Assembly (NCBI RefSeq): GCF_932526225.1
Contig: NC_064042.1
Span: forward strand, 4,509,001 to 4,573,000
Reading direction: 5' to 3'
From: Nematostella vectensis
Lineage: Eukaryota > Cnidaria > Anthozoa > Actiniaria > Edwardsiidae
Length of the DNA stretch: 64,000 nucleotides
The notes below the pieces were generated by a model. The model was given only the letters and a program-made list of their open reading frames with translations, ran no database searches and had not been told where the DNA came from. Positions 31,413 through 43,739 of the stretch are shown here, one piece after another (position 1 is the first letter of the stretch; each line of letters opens with the position of its first letter). A program made the translations under genes and the position numbers.

Positions 31413-32315
31413 TGTTTTGAACGTCACGGCATGTTTATAGATTGCAGTTTGTTTGAGTAAAATCGGACGTGTTCCAGGGTCGAGATCTTTGCAGTCTTGC
31501 GTGACAGATTCCTGCTCATTATGGGGCTACTGTGGTAAAATCCCTTGAAGATAGAAATGCATGCTGGGTCGGCTCAAATACGGTGCGGTGGGGTGCAAGA
31601 TAGCCTGGACTTAGCGGATTTCGGGCTGAATTTATAAACGAAAAAAACTAGAAAATAAATGGTGAGCAAAAGAAGAACATGTTTTTCTTTATCCATAAAA
31701 CATAGTAGTATTGGAATCCAATAAAATTTCTTGTACATTCATACGGCCTGGTTCTACAACGGAAAAATATTGTACAAGAAAGGACGTATTGATGATAAGC
31801 CTAGTAAAATGCAAGAGCTTAAAAAAATACATATAGTTATCTTGGTGATAAAAGCGCGCGGAGATAAAGATTACGAGTTTGGACTCAGCGGCGGTCCCCA
31901 GTGACTCGAGATAATACCGGAAATCGGTAATAAACCCAACCGGAAATGACCGATGAGGCACATGCTGGCACTTTAGGCGTCAAGACGACTCGTGGCGAGC
32001 TCCTCTTCTCGACGATATTATTTGAATTCTTTTAGCATCAAACGACGGCGCTACTTGTATGTAGTAACATTTGCCGGAAAAAGAGGAGAGGGGGGGGGGG
32101 GGTTCAGAATAATACGTGTATTTAGGGGAGGGGCGTGTGGGTTGGGGTTTGGTAAGAAGTGCTTGACTTCCAGTGATATGTGACTGTTGATAGAGCAGAT
32201 ATCATGCAAAAACACTACTTCTAAAAAGTCCATTCCCTCATTTTAAAATGTTCACCTTTGCCCTTATTTTAATGTTATTTTCATTGTGTCGTTTTAATGT
32301 ACCAATCTTGAGTCA
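29169..32315. repeat. Segmental duplication unit 3 (truncated and rearranged)
   Basis: From 29169 to about 31780 it follows unit 1 positions 3919-6545. It then jumps to the match of about 9035-9440, so about 2.5 kb is missing. An extra 110-130 bp sits at about 31865-31995. Similarity falls from near identity on the left to clear divergence on the right and ends near 32315 (around AATCTTGAGTCA). It holds exons 1-3 of methyltransferase C. Confidence 0.85.
30676..31312. mobile_element. ATCGAT-rich TIR element in unit 3
   Basis: Same element as at 5426-6070, with a single copy of the 157-bp block. Confidence 0.65.
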
Positions 32316-33705
32316 AAACAGCTATCCATAGCGCCGTTCAGGGCACCAGCTAGGAACATTCAAATAATTTGGCAAAACAACTTGAACAAATTTAGATTAC
32401 CATCCGTTTTTTTTTTTCAGTACTTTGTGCAATGAACGCAGGATATCTTGCAAAATCAGATATAAAGCCCGACCCCGATCAATTTGCCCGCCTCAGAGGA
32501 AGGAAGTAAAAAAGTCGAGAATGTAAGGCAGGTTTGGAATGGTTCTGTTTGTCGTGTTCATTTCCGGTACGAACAAATACTGAATTTAGAGCGGAAAGAT
32601 AGACCTAAATCCTTTCGAGTTAATTCAAAGGGGAAAAAATCTAAAAAAAAATTGATTTTTTTTAGTTAAAAGTTGGCCATATTGACTTCTGGTGGAATTT
32701 ATGCACAATTTTGTGTATGTTTAATAAATGCTTCTCTTGTTTGATGTGAAACCGCGATATATTCGCCACCCAGATGTGCAAATGGTCTATTTTCGTTAAG
32801 TTTATTTATACCACCTAAAGGCGGCGTCTGTGAAATTGGTAAACATTAAAGGCTTAATTGCACTGAACATTTTTTGGTGGTTATCGATCTGCGAGGCATA
32901 AAATGTAAAGAATCTATGCTAAATTCTTCAGGAGTTACTTGTTATCGGTAATATCAGATCGGCCCATCCCGGTCAAACCTCCCTATAATCATGCCATCGA
33001 TCTGTGACACCAAAATGCAGTGAAAATGGCATTTCCGGTTCGGAACAAAAAACTGCCAAAGCGTTGACAAAAGTCTCTCAACACAATCTTAACGAAACCT
33101 CAAACCATAAAAAGCCACGAGAGGCCAAGTCGTGCGCACCGAGACCCCGTATAACCACATAGAAAAGGTCTCAGAGGTCCGCGGAGTAAAAAAGTATTGG
33201 GCTTCGTAATACGATGGTTTATAAGGAGCCATTTAATTAATATTTTGGAAGTTTTGCAAATAGAGCTTGAATAGCCTGTCGTGACATAGAAAACCTACTC
33301 ATTGTTATTTGTTTCCGGCCGCAAATACAGAGCCGAGCGTCATAACATCCGCTTCCGGTGCATTTCCGACTCACTGCTGATAACAGCAAAAGTAAGTTCT
33401 TTTTCCTTCGTGCGAATAGCACAACACGTTGAAATAAAATTACTAATCGGAGACCGGGAAAAACTACCCCAAAGCTGTTGCGCTAGAAGGCGTGAAGGTG
33501 GTTTGAAACTATCAAGCTCTGTGTGTTTAATTTGCGTTTTATTATGTGGCGAGACATGGTCTCTAGGCCATTTCCGGTCCTACTTCATTCGGGTCAAAGC
33601 ACTAAGCCTCGACAACAATAGCACATGTTGTGTGAACAAGCGTGAAATCTCACGTCGGAAACCTCCAGAGGATTGAAGAACACAACCCAATCTTACTCTT
33701 GAGGC
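32316..33705 (+). promoter_or_regulatory. Upstream region of the PNT gene with several TTCCGG words
   Basis: No gene is supported here. Perfect TTCCGG (the core of the ETS site on one strand) occurs at 32562-32567, 33033-33038, 33313-33318, 33353-33358 and 33572-33577, and related TTCCG words lie between. ETS proteins bind GGAA/TTCC cores. A link to regulation of the downstream PNT gene is inference. A 61-codon frame at 32484-32669 contains VCRVHF, resembling the C-X2-H half of a THAP domain; it is too weak to call. Confidence 0.4.
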
Positions 33706-36700
33706 ATGTATCCGCGCCAAGAACAATGCATGCCGTACGGCAGCCAGTACGGTTACTATCCGACACAGAGTGAAGCAAGTAGTGGACCTTACTCTGCGGA
33801 CGTTAACATACCACACTGGAACAGCGCGCCGGTGCAGCACCAGCCTCAAATCACGAGCAAAATGTACCCGTACCAAGCAGACAGCTCCCAGCTATATCAA
33901 GCGAGTAACTCCAGGTATGTCGGGGCCTTTAAAAAACTTACATGGGATGTGCAGTCAAGCACGCTCTTCCCGCGCTGTTTGCGCAATTTAGAAGCTCCTG
34001 CTTCTCTCTTTTTTTTTTCAAGCATCGTGCGCGGTTTATATGCGTGCAGAAGCTGGTATTATTACTGATGTACATATGGAGGATTAGGTTTGCCGATGGG
34101 ATTTAAAGCTAGTAATTATGGCATGGGAGTTTGTAGGTGAGCTCTCCCCGGTTCTAATGGCTGGCCATTTCCGTGTTCCTATCAGTGCTCTGCGCCGCTA
34201 TTTGACATGACACTTGCGGTTTCCGTGCGATTCCTTAGTTCGCAGCGCGCCTGTGACCAAACCTCCACGTACTTAGTCTATCATCATATTTTACGTACAA
34301 TAACCCGCTACAGCAACAGCGCTTAGGCATTCACTAAAAGACGCCAGAGCACCCGAGTAAACCGCAGCTTCTGATCGATTTAAGCTTGGTCCATTGACAA
34401 GGCAGAAAGTAAGTTCATGTTTTTTCTTAATCTTGAGTTTCTTCCTTTATTCACATTCCTTTCAAGTGTCTATCAGTATATTACGGAGAGAAGGCCAGTT
34501 GATACTTTTTTTCGCTCTTGAGCAATGCTTTCATTGTATCTTATCGAGTCTTACCCAAAACCACCATTTCAACATTATACTAAGCAAACTAGGTATAGAT
34601 CAACTAGCGGTGTTAGTTTGAGAAAAGGAGTCATATTCATTTATCCTCTCCTACGCGGTCACGAATTTGTTACTGCGATTATTTTACCTCACTTAAGAAC
34701 TAAGAATTGTTTCCACTCTTATTCATCATAAGTTGTTATATTTTCTATAATAGTGAGTTTCAGCATATTGGATGATTGAGACGCGTTTTAGCTATAGCAA
34801 CAATGTGAAAAACAGCAGCAAATGCCAACAAAGACACAGAAAAGTCTGAGATCTGAAAGCGAAACACAAGTTAATGGGATTTTGGTAAACTTAAATTATT
34901 CATCGTTCTCTACAAAGCGCGGATCTACTATAAATCTATTCTTACGTTTTTGATGTGTAGATTTTCTCAAATATGTGGAATTTGATAATAAAAATGTTTA
35001 GAAATTTTTGCAATAACGATGTTGCAAACTATCCTGTGACGATGCCTATCGCTACTATCTTAAAACTTTTAAATCAACACCTATAAGCAGTATTTTTATA
35101 TTTTAAAGAGATGAAAAAAGATTAAAGTCTCATACTCTAAAGGGTGTGCTATCGGCATATCACAAAAAGCACGTTTAAACTCTCTTGGCGCATTTTATCA
35201 CGTAAAAGACAATGGGACCATCACTTATACTATGTAGATAACAGCGATACAGAATTACCTAGTATACAGTAAAACAAATCGAGCCCAACGACGAACAAGC
35301 CTTAATTTAATTTTATCGATACAGTGTTATGAACGAGTTCAAAGTAAAACTAGAATAAACTGATGACAATCCGTACAGCAAACAGGCGGTCTACGAAGGC
35401 GTGGTAAATCAGGGAAATAAACCAACACAAGGTTGAAATGTTATGTTTTACCTTTATGTGAAAACAGAGTTGTTTCCATTGTAGGATGGTTTTGGAAGGC
35501 ATGTAAGCACTTATTGCGAGTACGAGTTTTCAGTTTTTGTCACTAGCAAACATTTAGCGAGTACAGAGAACTACAATGGAGCGGAGAATGAACTTTAGCA
35601 AACTATAGAACTAGGGCATACAGTAATGTAGACATACAATAATGCGCAAACGCCGTTTCTAAGAAAATCGCTATGTGCGTCAAATTATTGATATTATTGA
35701 TGCACACGACAAGAGTTGCATCCCAATAAATCAAATCCCCAACGGAAACGTCCAACGGAAATCTAAAATATTTCAAGTTATCTAGGGTTCGATTTTCGAT
35801 TCCACTTTATATTTTGTCATAGTAATAGAGGCTATGTACTTTCCGTAACTATGCCAAACCAAGCTAAAAGGGCTTCTGTCTTTCCACTCCTAGGTTATTT
35901 CACGAGAATTTCGCAACCTGGTTATGGTTTTGGAAGGACGGAAATACACAAATATTCTGATTTAAACACAGAAATCCCGTCACATCTCATTTCGTGAGCC
36001 ACGTTATGCCGGAAATTTTCCAAGAAATCCTTCACAAGATGTAAGATAAATTCACCTACAGTTTAGGGTTTATACGGGGGAACTTATAGTAGGTTTTAAT
36101 CCGTCTTCTTTCTTTTTCCCTATAAACGCATTCCTAGTGGAACTAGGAGGGTGACGCCCGGTATTTCTCAAGTGGCAAGAGTCATGCATTTTTCGCATAA
36201 TTTATGTCACGCTTTCTTTACACGACTAATGTCACGCGTTCTCAAACAACTATTGCGCCACTCATTAGCACAGGAATCCTGAAACTCCGAAAACAGTAAT
36301 TTCCGAATAAACCCGCTGGAAAGCCGGCTAGCCACTCATTCTTTGACATGACTTGTGTCACGCATTCCTCATACCACTGTTGTACTGCCTGCAATTTGTA
36401 GGCGGTTAGTGTCATGCATTCTTGACATGACTAATACCACACATTCTTTACACGAGTGTCACGTATCCCTCACACCAGTACTGTAACGCATCCTTAACAT
36501 GAGTAGTGTCACGCACTGTTTACACGACTATAGTGCCGCGCATCATTCGCACGACTTATGTCACACATTCTCCGCACGATTTTCACTCGTTTTTGTGTCA
36601 CACTCATGCGGCGATCACAGGAAATAGCTCATCCCTCGGGACGTCCACCGGACCAGCCTCGCACTCATGCAGAGATCACAGGAAATAGTTCATCCCTCGG

Positions 36701-39700
36701 GACATCCACCGGACCAGCCTCGCACTCATGCGGCGATCGCAGTAAATAGCTCATCCCTCGAGACATCCCCCGGACTAGCCTCGCACTCATGCGGCGATCG
36801 CAGGAAATAGTTCTTCCCTCAAAACATCCGCCCGGACTAGCCTTTTCATGATATCCCTGACTTATCAACTGCAAACATTTTAAAAATACCGTTTGGCGCG
36901 CAACGGAGTCAGGGGAGGGGCATGCAGCGGGCTTGCGGGCGTCCTCTTGCCTAAAATCACGTGATTTTTGGCGAGAAACAGAGCTGGATTGTCGATCATG
37001 GGGGGATGTATGTGATGGTACACACTTTTCTTTTATTAAAACAACAAAAAATTGCGCAAATAAGCCTAAGTATATGAAGGAATTGAGTCTGTGCTTCTTT
37101 CATTTGATGTTTTAGGGGATGTGTCAAGAAAGCAACAGTAAAATGAGGAGTGCGGAGTGCTAAGTGTACCTGAAGTTTAGCTGAATTCCCCTTATTGAGC
37201 TGCACTCCGGACTCAGCACCCCTCACTCCGTAGACTCCGCATTCCCGAGTTTATAGACTCCTCATTTTACCTACAACCGAATAGGGGCTTCCCTTTGTGA
37301 GCGCACAATGCGATAAGTCGCACATACCGCGATGTGATGATCTTTTCCTTTCGATGGTGGTGAATAAGAACATAATTCATTGACTTGTGTATTTATAATC
37401 GAAAATCCTGGCTATTTTGGCTATTATTTGTTTTGTGGCAATCAGGTACAACTTTTTCTACCTTAAAGAATCTTGCACAGTCACTCCTTTATTGTTATTG
37501 AAATACAGCGTTCAAGCTGCAATAAAACTTTAAAATAAGTATGATACTTTTTAAGTAATCTGTAAGTGAAGGTCACTCAATTACTGACATATATACATTG
37601 GGTGACTTTTTCTTTGTATTACGCGGAAAATAGTTACCTACCTAAGAGGACAGCAAATTCCTGAAAATTACAACGGAATGGGTCTTCAAGTTTTGATGTG
37701 TGTTATAAGAATCACGTTAAAAATCCCTAATGAGAAGAAGTTTCTAATCAGAGGAAGTCTCGCTGTAAACCTCTGCCAAGATAAACAATACTAAAAAAAA
37801 CATGTAACCAGTTTGTTCTTCCTCTGTTCTAAAAAAATGTCGTAGACGTAGACACTACACTTATTATGCGCTTAAATCTCGAAATAATCAGCTATTAACG
37901 CCAAAGTTTGATACTTTATTTATCAAATTCTATCAAAAATATCGCATTGGCTCCCCCAACTCACCCGATGGATATGGATGCTTTTCGACACTTGGTACTT
38001 TGCTAGGGTGACAGAGAATGTCAGCGACAGTCGGTAGTCAAGAAGCCAGCCGAGAGAGATAGCTCGCGGATGTCGATATATTATTGATAAGTTTGATTAT
38101 CATAATCACACCACTCTATACCGCATAAGAGCTGACTGAAGTGATTGGCAAAACAGGAAAACAAAGTCTGACTCTTACACAATGCACCATTCAGTGCACT
38201 GTTCTTCCTACATTTATTTTTTTTTTACAATTTTCATAATCATATATTTTGAAATGTTAGCAACCATTTACACCGACTGATGTTTTTCATCCACGCCATT
38301 CCGCTGAGAGGGATTTGGGTGAAATAGAAAAGTAAAATGCTATAACAAAATTATATTTTTATTTTTTTTTTCTCAAATATAACGGATGTTTACATAAAAT
38401 AAAAGTTAAGCCCTCTTTTCGTATCAGCAAAAAATGCTTCTCAAAAAAAATAAAGTCTGCAACGCGGAAAGAACACTCTGGGTATTTCCGTTTGTTCAGT
38501 GACTTCCGTTTCCCAATAAACCCCTCCTATTAGAGGCTCTTTCGATGAGCACGGGCCATTTCCGGTGGTAGGCGTCAACTCGTGACGCAAAGGGGGCATA
38601 AATAGAGCCTCGTCACTCACATAATTGCTTTATAATTCTTCACACATTTGACAACCGCTTTCACTTGACTTTGGACAACTGTAGACTACATATCGACCTC
38701 CTATTCAAGAGCAAACGAAGGAAATCATCTCGATTTTTTAAGTCTGTCATGTAAGCATTCCATATAAATTCTAGCTTTCTATTTAGGTTCAAGAATGAAA
38801 GGGGAATTCCTTGAAGTCCAGTATTTCTTTTATCGGCAAACATTTGCTAGATAATACTTAGTGATATGTATAATATGCGAAAATTACCAGGGTTAGTATA
38901 GTATGGTTCTATTCCGCGTTCTTACTATCCTTACTGGAATTTCAAGCTTAGGGTAGCATTTTACATATATTTTATTTTACGATATTTTATTTTCAGGCTG
39001 GATCCGACAATTGCTTTCCCGGTCGCAATTCGACCCAGCGCCTTTGAGCACGCACGGTTTATTGACAAAATGCAACCAGCGTTCACTCGGATAAAGAAGG
39101 AGAAATACCTGGACGCGCCTTACAACGAAGACACAGTTCCGTCAGGTAGGACCGTCGTCAAACACTTTGAAGTCTTGAAAATCCAAGTTCAGGCTTAACG
39201 TGGGGCGTATGGTCGTTTGACTTTATCGTGACAAAGCTCCAATAACACGATACATATCTAAGTAAATGCATGTTTTTACATCTTTCGTACTTCGTGCAGA
39301 AGATACTTTTTAAACTTTATTCTCATGCTAGGCAGGACTTGAGTCGTCTTCCGTGTCCTTTATGGGTAATAAGTCACAAAACGGGATAAGAATATTGTGT
39401 CGGGGGCTTTGCGAGAATTCATGGCAGCATTTTCACATTTTTGTTTATAGCACTGCGATTAGCTATACTTTTGCAAACTATCATTTTCAAAGATAACCTT
39501 AAACTGGTAAACATGTATTTATCATCATGTTCTTTAACATAAAGTTACTTGCGTTTAGTTTTGGTAATTACATATATAAAGTACTTTACTAAATACAATA
39601 ATTTATCTCTATTTAGTCTTTGTTATCTTCCTTAAAACTCGCATACGACAATATTTTGACTTCACCGATGAATACCTCTTGAACAATGGACGGATTAGAT

Positions 39701-41778
39701 CAATAGCTACCGGCTTCCTGAGAATTTCAAAGCGATGAAAAGAGTTTGACCTGATACGTCAGGCAAAATCCTTCTCAAATAGCTAAGGGATGATTTAATT
39801 TGTTTGATATATTTTTAGAGATTACACAGCGTGTAGTCTACTCAGGCAATGGAGATACTTTCGTTTTTTTTAAGTTTTAAAAATAGCTGTTTCCTGCTAG
39901 CAGAAGCCTCTATTTTCTGTATTTCGCTGGGCTGGCGTTCGCTAGGAAAAAGACTGTTGTCTTGTTCACTATTTTTTCTGGTATGAAAGCATATCATGTG
40001 ATTTTTTTTAACGCGTAGCTTAAAATAATTGGTTTATAACCCAAGTAAGCAATTGCACGGTGTTGTCTGTCAAGCTCTCGACTCCCAAGTCAGCAATATG
40101 CGATTTTCTAGGAAAAGCTAGGTCATAAAAGGAAATTGTATCTGAAACGGTAAAACTATTTTGTGGGTTGAAAATCGTTTTCGCGAGTTTCCTTACAGCT
40201 AGTATTTCATGATATTATGCCAAAATGTAGGTCGTACGTGCCTGCGGTACAATGACATCTACATCACATGCTGATGTTTTTCCTCGAGCGGGCCTCTTTC
40301 TACGGATACCATTCAAGTGTATTGTTATGGTTTGAGTGACTGCTGGATGGCTTCCTTCAGGAATGTTAGCGCTAGGTTAAATTCTCGCCATGTGAAATGT
40401 TTGTTTGTAATAAAGATATAAACATTTCCATTTCTTCCCACGGGAACTTAAAACACTCGTACCAGCAAATGAAAAGTAATACCTATTTCAAGATACGAAT
40501 AGATAAGGCAAACTAAATAAAATGTAAACTACTACTCATTGGATGACCCGGCCACCAAAAAAGCATGAAAACACTTGTCAAAAAGTTAACTTAAAAGACA
40601 CTTCCGCTGAAGCCGCGAGTACTCCTTGCACGTCCGAGGACAGGCCGGAAACCACTCGAATTTTGTTCGGATTTCCGATGGTTAACCGAGTCACCACGCA
40701 ACATACTATACCAATGAGGACAGGAATAGAGATTACAGTCCGAAGTCGTTCAGTAACATTAAACATTCCCGAATCTTGTTTGCATTGAAAGCTATATTTT
40801 TAGCGCTTTTATAAAGTTTGCAGCAAAACACATTCGAAATGCCTATGGCTAGATGTTTAACCTAAACCGTATCACCAACAAATAAAAGACATCCCTTTTA
40901 CGGCAGATAAAAAGTCCGAAGTGGAAAGCTTTTTTCTAAAACATTTTATAATAGGAATATGCTAGATATCTATAGATATCCATCTTTATGTTATGTTGAG
41001 AAGTTGCTAGATTTCTAAACGTACATTTTGGTTAAAAAAGCTGACGCCAGTTGAAATAGTTTGTATAGCGGAAATGACTTGAAGTCGTGTCGGAAATCAT
41101 GTGGCTAGACACGTTACCCCGCAGTCTTGTGATGCCGCGGGATGTAAAAAAAAGTTGAGTCACTTTTTGCTTTGCACACTTGTTTATTTTTAGAATTGTA
41201 TGCCAACGCCTTCGTATTTATATAAATTCGCTTTTCGTATTTTGGATATCCTGTAGTGCGCCAAAGGGCGAGACGTGACGGGGTTTAAGAAATCATCCCT
41301 AGATAATTCGAAAACTTTTATAATTTTAGCCGGGTATTTTTCAATGAGAGCACGCTGGGTGTCGATATATTACTTGGTCTTACTTTCAATCATTCAGTTC
41401 CAGATACAGACACTGGGGCATTACGACACTGCGGTTATAGAAGAACAAAGAGTGCCTTGTGACGGGAAGGGAAAAGTGTCGGAGAAATATTATTATACCT
41501 CTTCCCCGTTCTGTCCCCTTGTAAAAGATCCCAGACTAACCCCTGCCTTCTTTCTCGCAGTAGACCCCAGACTATGGACAAGAGAGGACGTGACGTCATG
41601 GCTACGCTGGATTTCTGAGGCGTACAGCCTCGAGAACGTCAAACTAGACAGGTTCGAGATGAACGGCAAAGCGCTCTGTCTCATGACCCTCGACATGTTC
41701 CTCTACAGAGTCCCCGAGGGGGGGAGGGTGCTGTACCACGACTTTCAACGAAGACTTAGACTAGCGCTAGGGTCATGA
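33706..41778 (+). CDS. PNT-domain-only ETS-type regulator (EDL/Mae-like architecture)
   Basis: Three exons are supported: 33706-33914, 38997-39145 and 41561-41778. They join in frame with GT/AG junctions and give 191 residues. Residues 1-70 are rich in Y, P, Q and S (MYPRQEQCMPYGSQYGYYP). Exon 2 carries RIKKEKYL, in which IKKE fits the sumoylation consensus. Exon 3 is a Pointed domain: VDPRLWTREDVTSWLRW, then FEMNGKALCLMTLDMF and GGRVLYHDFQRRL, closest by eye to TEL/ETV6 and Yan. The stop follows at 41776-41778, and a poly(A) signal lies at 42256. No ETS domain follows within the visible transcript. PNT domains mediate protein-protein contacts and polymerisation, and the PNT-only fly protein EDL/Mae antagonises ETS factors. 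Similar function here is inference. Unseen alternative splicing to an ETS exon cannot be excluded. Confidence 0.8.
36181..36600. repeat. Degenerate tandem repeat with GTCACGCATTC words (intron 1 of PNT gene)
   Basis: Variants of GTCACGCATTC followed by a CACACGACT-like stretch recur about every 25-50 bases (for example at 36206, 36358, 36411, 36460, 36509 and 36560). This is an old diverged minisatellite that adjoins the 61-bp repeat to the right. Confidence 0.7.
36601..36843. repeat. 61-bp tandem repeat, four copies (intron 1 of PNT gene)
   Basis: CACTCATGC occurs at 36601, 36662, 36723 and 36784, an exact 61-bp period. Each unit carries CAGGAAATAG (or a variant) and CGGACTAGCCT or CGGACCAGCCT. 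Its GGAA words could mimic ETS sites. Confidence 0.92.
37138..37270. mobile_element. MITE, 133 bp, with 14-bp perfect inverted ends
   Basis: GTAAAATGAGGAGT (37138-37151) is the exact reverse complement of ACTCCTCATTTTAC (37257-37270). Internal GCGGAGT and ACTCCGC words extend the hairpin. No coding capacity and no clear target duplication. Confidence 0.75.
38597..38605 (+). promoter_or_regulatory. TATA-like box upstream of PNT gene exon 2
   Basis: CATAAATAG lies about 390 bases before exon 2, 32 bases downstream of a TTCCGG at 38560-38565 and other TTCCG words. It could mark an alternative promoter giving a shorter protein from the internal ATG in exon 2 (MQPAFTRIKKE). Evidence is from base pattern only. 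Confidence 0.25.
39894..39957. mobile_element. Relic of a MULE-like inverted repeat (intron 2 of PNT gene)
   Basis: CCTGCTAGCAGAAGCCTC and TATTTCGCTGGGCTGGCGTT match one end of the 792-bp element at 12760-13551. No matching opposite end is found nearby, so this is a solo end or a decayed copy. Confidence 0.7.
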
Positions 41779-42255
41779 TAAAGGGCTGAGATTGGGCTGC
41801 CTGTGGTTTTTAATGGGCTACGCATGCGCATGAAATGGGTACGTTTTAGCTTCCAACAAGAATAAGGATTTCGTTCACGCGTTCGAGTGACACAAGGTGT
41901 ATATAAGAGTTCTTACTATTTTGTACAAATTCATGGTATAAAAGAGAAAGTTATTATTATTTGCGTGTGTCCATATAGGGTTTATCCACGAGATACAAAC
42001 GGAGACTATTTGATAGTGAACAGATTTAATTTAAATGTTACATACGGGCTCGACTTTCTTTAGTACGATTTTCCAATTATTTCAAAATACTTTCCAGTCT
42101 GTTGTAGTTTTCTATTATCCCAATAGCTCTCCCTAGCTACATTCATATCCATGCGGTCCCTATTTTCATAGAGCGGGGACTAGAAACTAGTGGCTCGAGC
42201 CCGCAGTACACTTATGTACATAAATATGCGCGCGCACCGCTGATGTAAATATTGT

Positions 42256-42261
42256 AATAAA
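42256..42261 (+). terminator. Polyadenylation signal AATAAA of the PNT gene
   Basis: AATAAA lies 478 bases after the PNT stop codon and is the first clear signal downstream on this strand. Its use is inferred. Confidence 0.5.
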
Positions 42262-42335
42262 GAGAGGACTTTTGTTCAAAGTACAATATGTTTCTTAATG
42301 TTCCGGTTTCGCACGCTGGGGTTCTTTGTAAAGTG

Positions 42336-42730
42336 CGTGAAGTACGCTAGGTTCTTGGAAGAGCGCGCTATGGTAGAATGCCTAAGCCCGGCGCACACGG
42401 TGAGAAAAATTTCACGCGTGCGTTTTGCTCACTGCCTCGCGAGCCCAGAAACTCACAGTTCAATCAGGAGATAATTTTGCCTCAGTTGCTCGCGAGACGT
42501 GAGTTCGTTCGATCGACGTCCACACACTGTGAGTTTTTGGCCTCGCGAGGAAGTGCGCAAAGTGCACGCGTGAAATTTTTCTCACCTCGTGCGCCGGGCT
42601 TAAAGTAATGCATGGAAGAGCTCGCTATGGTAGAGTACCTAAAGTTTACTAGGTTCTCAGAAGAGCACAGTATGGTAGTGTGCCTAAAATACGCTAGGTT
42701 CTCGGAAGAACGCGCTATGGAAGAGACTGT
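42336..42730. repeat. Degenerate minisatellite of about 45-50 bp units, split by a MITE
   Basis: Units of the form ACGCTAGGTTCTCGGAAGA followed by GCGCTATGGTAGA occur at about 42346, 42605, 42650 and 42695. A 216-bp MITE interrupts the first pair. Confidence 0.75.
42385..42600. mobile_element. MITE with long inverted ends at a TA/TAA target
   Basis: The left end reads AGCCCGGCGCACACGGTGAG and the right end is its near reverse complement, CTCACCTCGTGCGCCGGGCT. The pairing continues inward through AAAAATTTCACGCGTGC. TA (or TAA) flanks both sides. Removing the element restores the flanking minisatellite unit (GCCTAAAGT), so the insertion limits are well supported. TA suggests Tc1/mariner, TAA suggests PIF/Harbinger; this cannot be settled here. 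Confidence 0.85.
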
Positions 42731-43739
42731 CCAAAATATGGTTCTCGGAAATGCACTAAGTATTGAATACGCGTGCATTTGGTCACGCGCGTCACATATG
42801 ATGGTGCCTATTTTTCTGACTGTTTCCACGTTTCACGCAAACCTGTGCTGTTCTCTTGCTCGTTGTCACGTCTGTTGGCTCATTTGTAGCTGTCTCAGTC
42901 TGGTCGTGTTCAGAGTCCACTGGTCGTGCCATTGCCTCATATTCATCCCATCAACTTGGTTCCAGGGCACCGCAAACTGGGCAGGCTGTTCCCACCTTTT
43001 AACAAAAAAGTAACATATGAGCATGACAGAGGAAAAAAATGGCATGAAATTTTCCAATTCTTAACAATAAGCTCAAGATTCCGCATACAAGGAGTTCCTC
43101 TGACCAAAAGCTTAATTCCAAATTTTAAAGAAATTTAGAAGATATGAAATTTAGATATTAGCGAGCAAAGTTGGCTTTATTTCTGACCAGAGCCCGATTT
43201 CTCCCTAAAAACGAGGAGAATTCATACTTTGAACATTTGAAAATTGCACTTCAAGCCTCATATCTCGAAGACGAATCCATTAGAAAATAATTTTTGATAT
43301 GTTGGTTTACATAACATAAGGAACATCTATGCGAAAATTCAAGCTTACCGAAGTTAACCAGACCTTATTTTGGGAAAACTTGCCACTTTTTTGCTCTGTT
43401 GTCTATGATCATCACAGTGGCTAGTTGGCTATTGAGATCCACGCCAGTCAGATAGCACGGTTATCGCATACTTATTGGCCTACTTCACAATCTGTAGAGG
43501 CTCCGGGCGCGCTAGCGTTCGGCACTTCGCAAAATGCGAATTCCTTCCCCATGTGGCCAATTCTATTGCTCGCCACGTTGGCGAAAATGCCCGTTTCCTA
43601 TACTCGTGAATTTGAATCACGGTCTTTCACCTCGAAATCGTATTTCAAGTCAAGATAACGTACTGATGAAAATCGCAAATTGTAAAAACACAGGCCTAAG
43701 AATGAACTCTCTCGTTTTGCGCCGTTTCCTTGTTGTAAA

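Noticed and set aside
33580..33876. 98-codon minus-strand frame over exon 1 of the PNT gene
   Set aside because: Opposite-strand shadow; it lacks any domain and conflicts with the well-supported splice model.
36181..36843. Array with regular spacing, considered as CRISPR
   Set aside because: The spacing is a simple 61-bp tandem repeat with no unique spacers, and the genome is eukaryotic.
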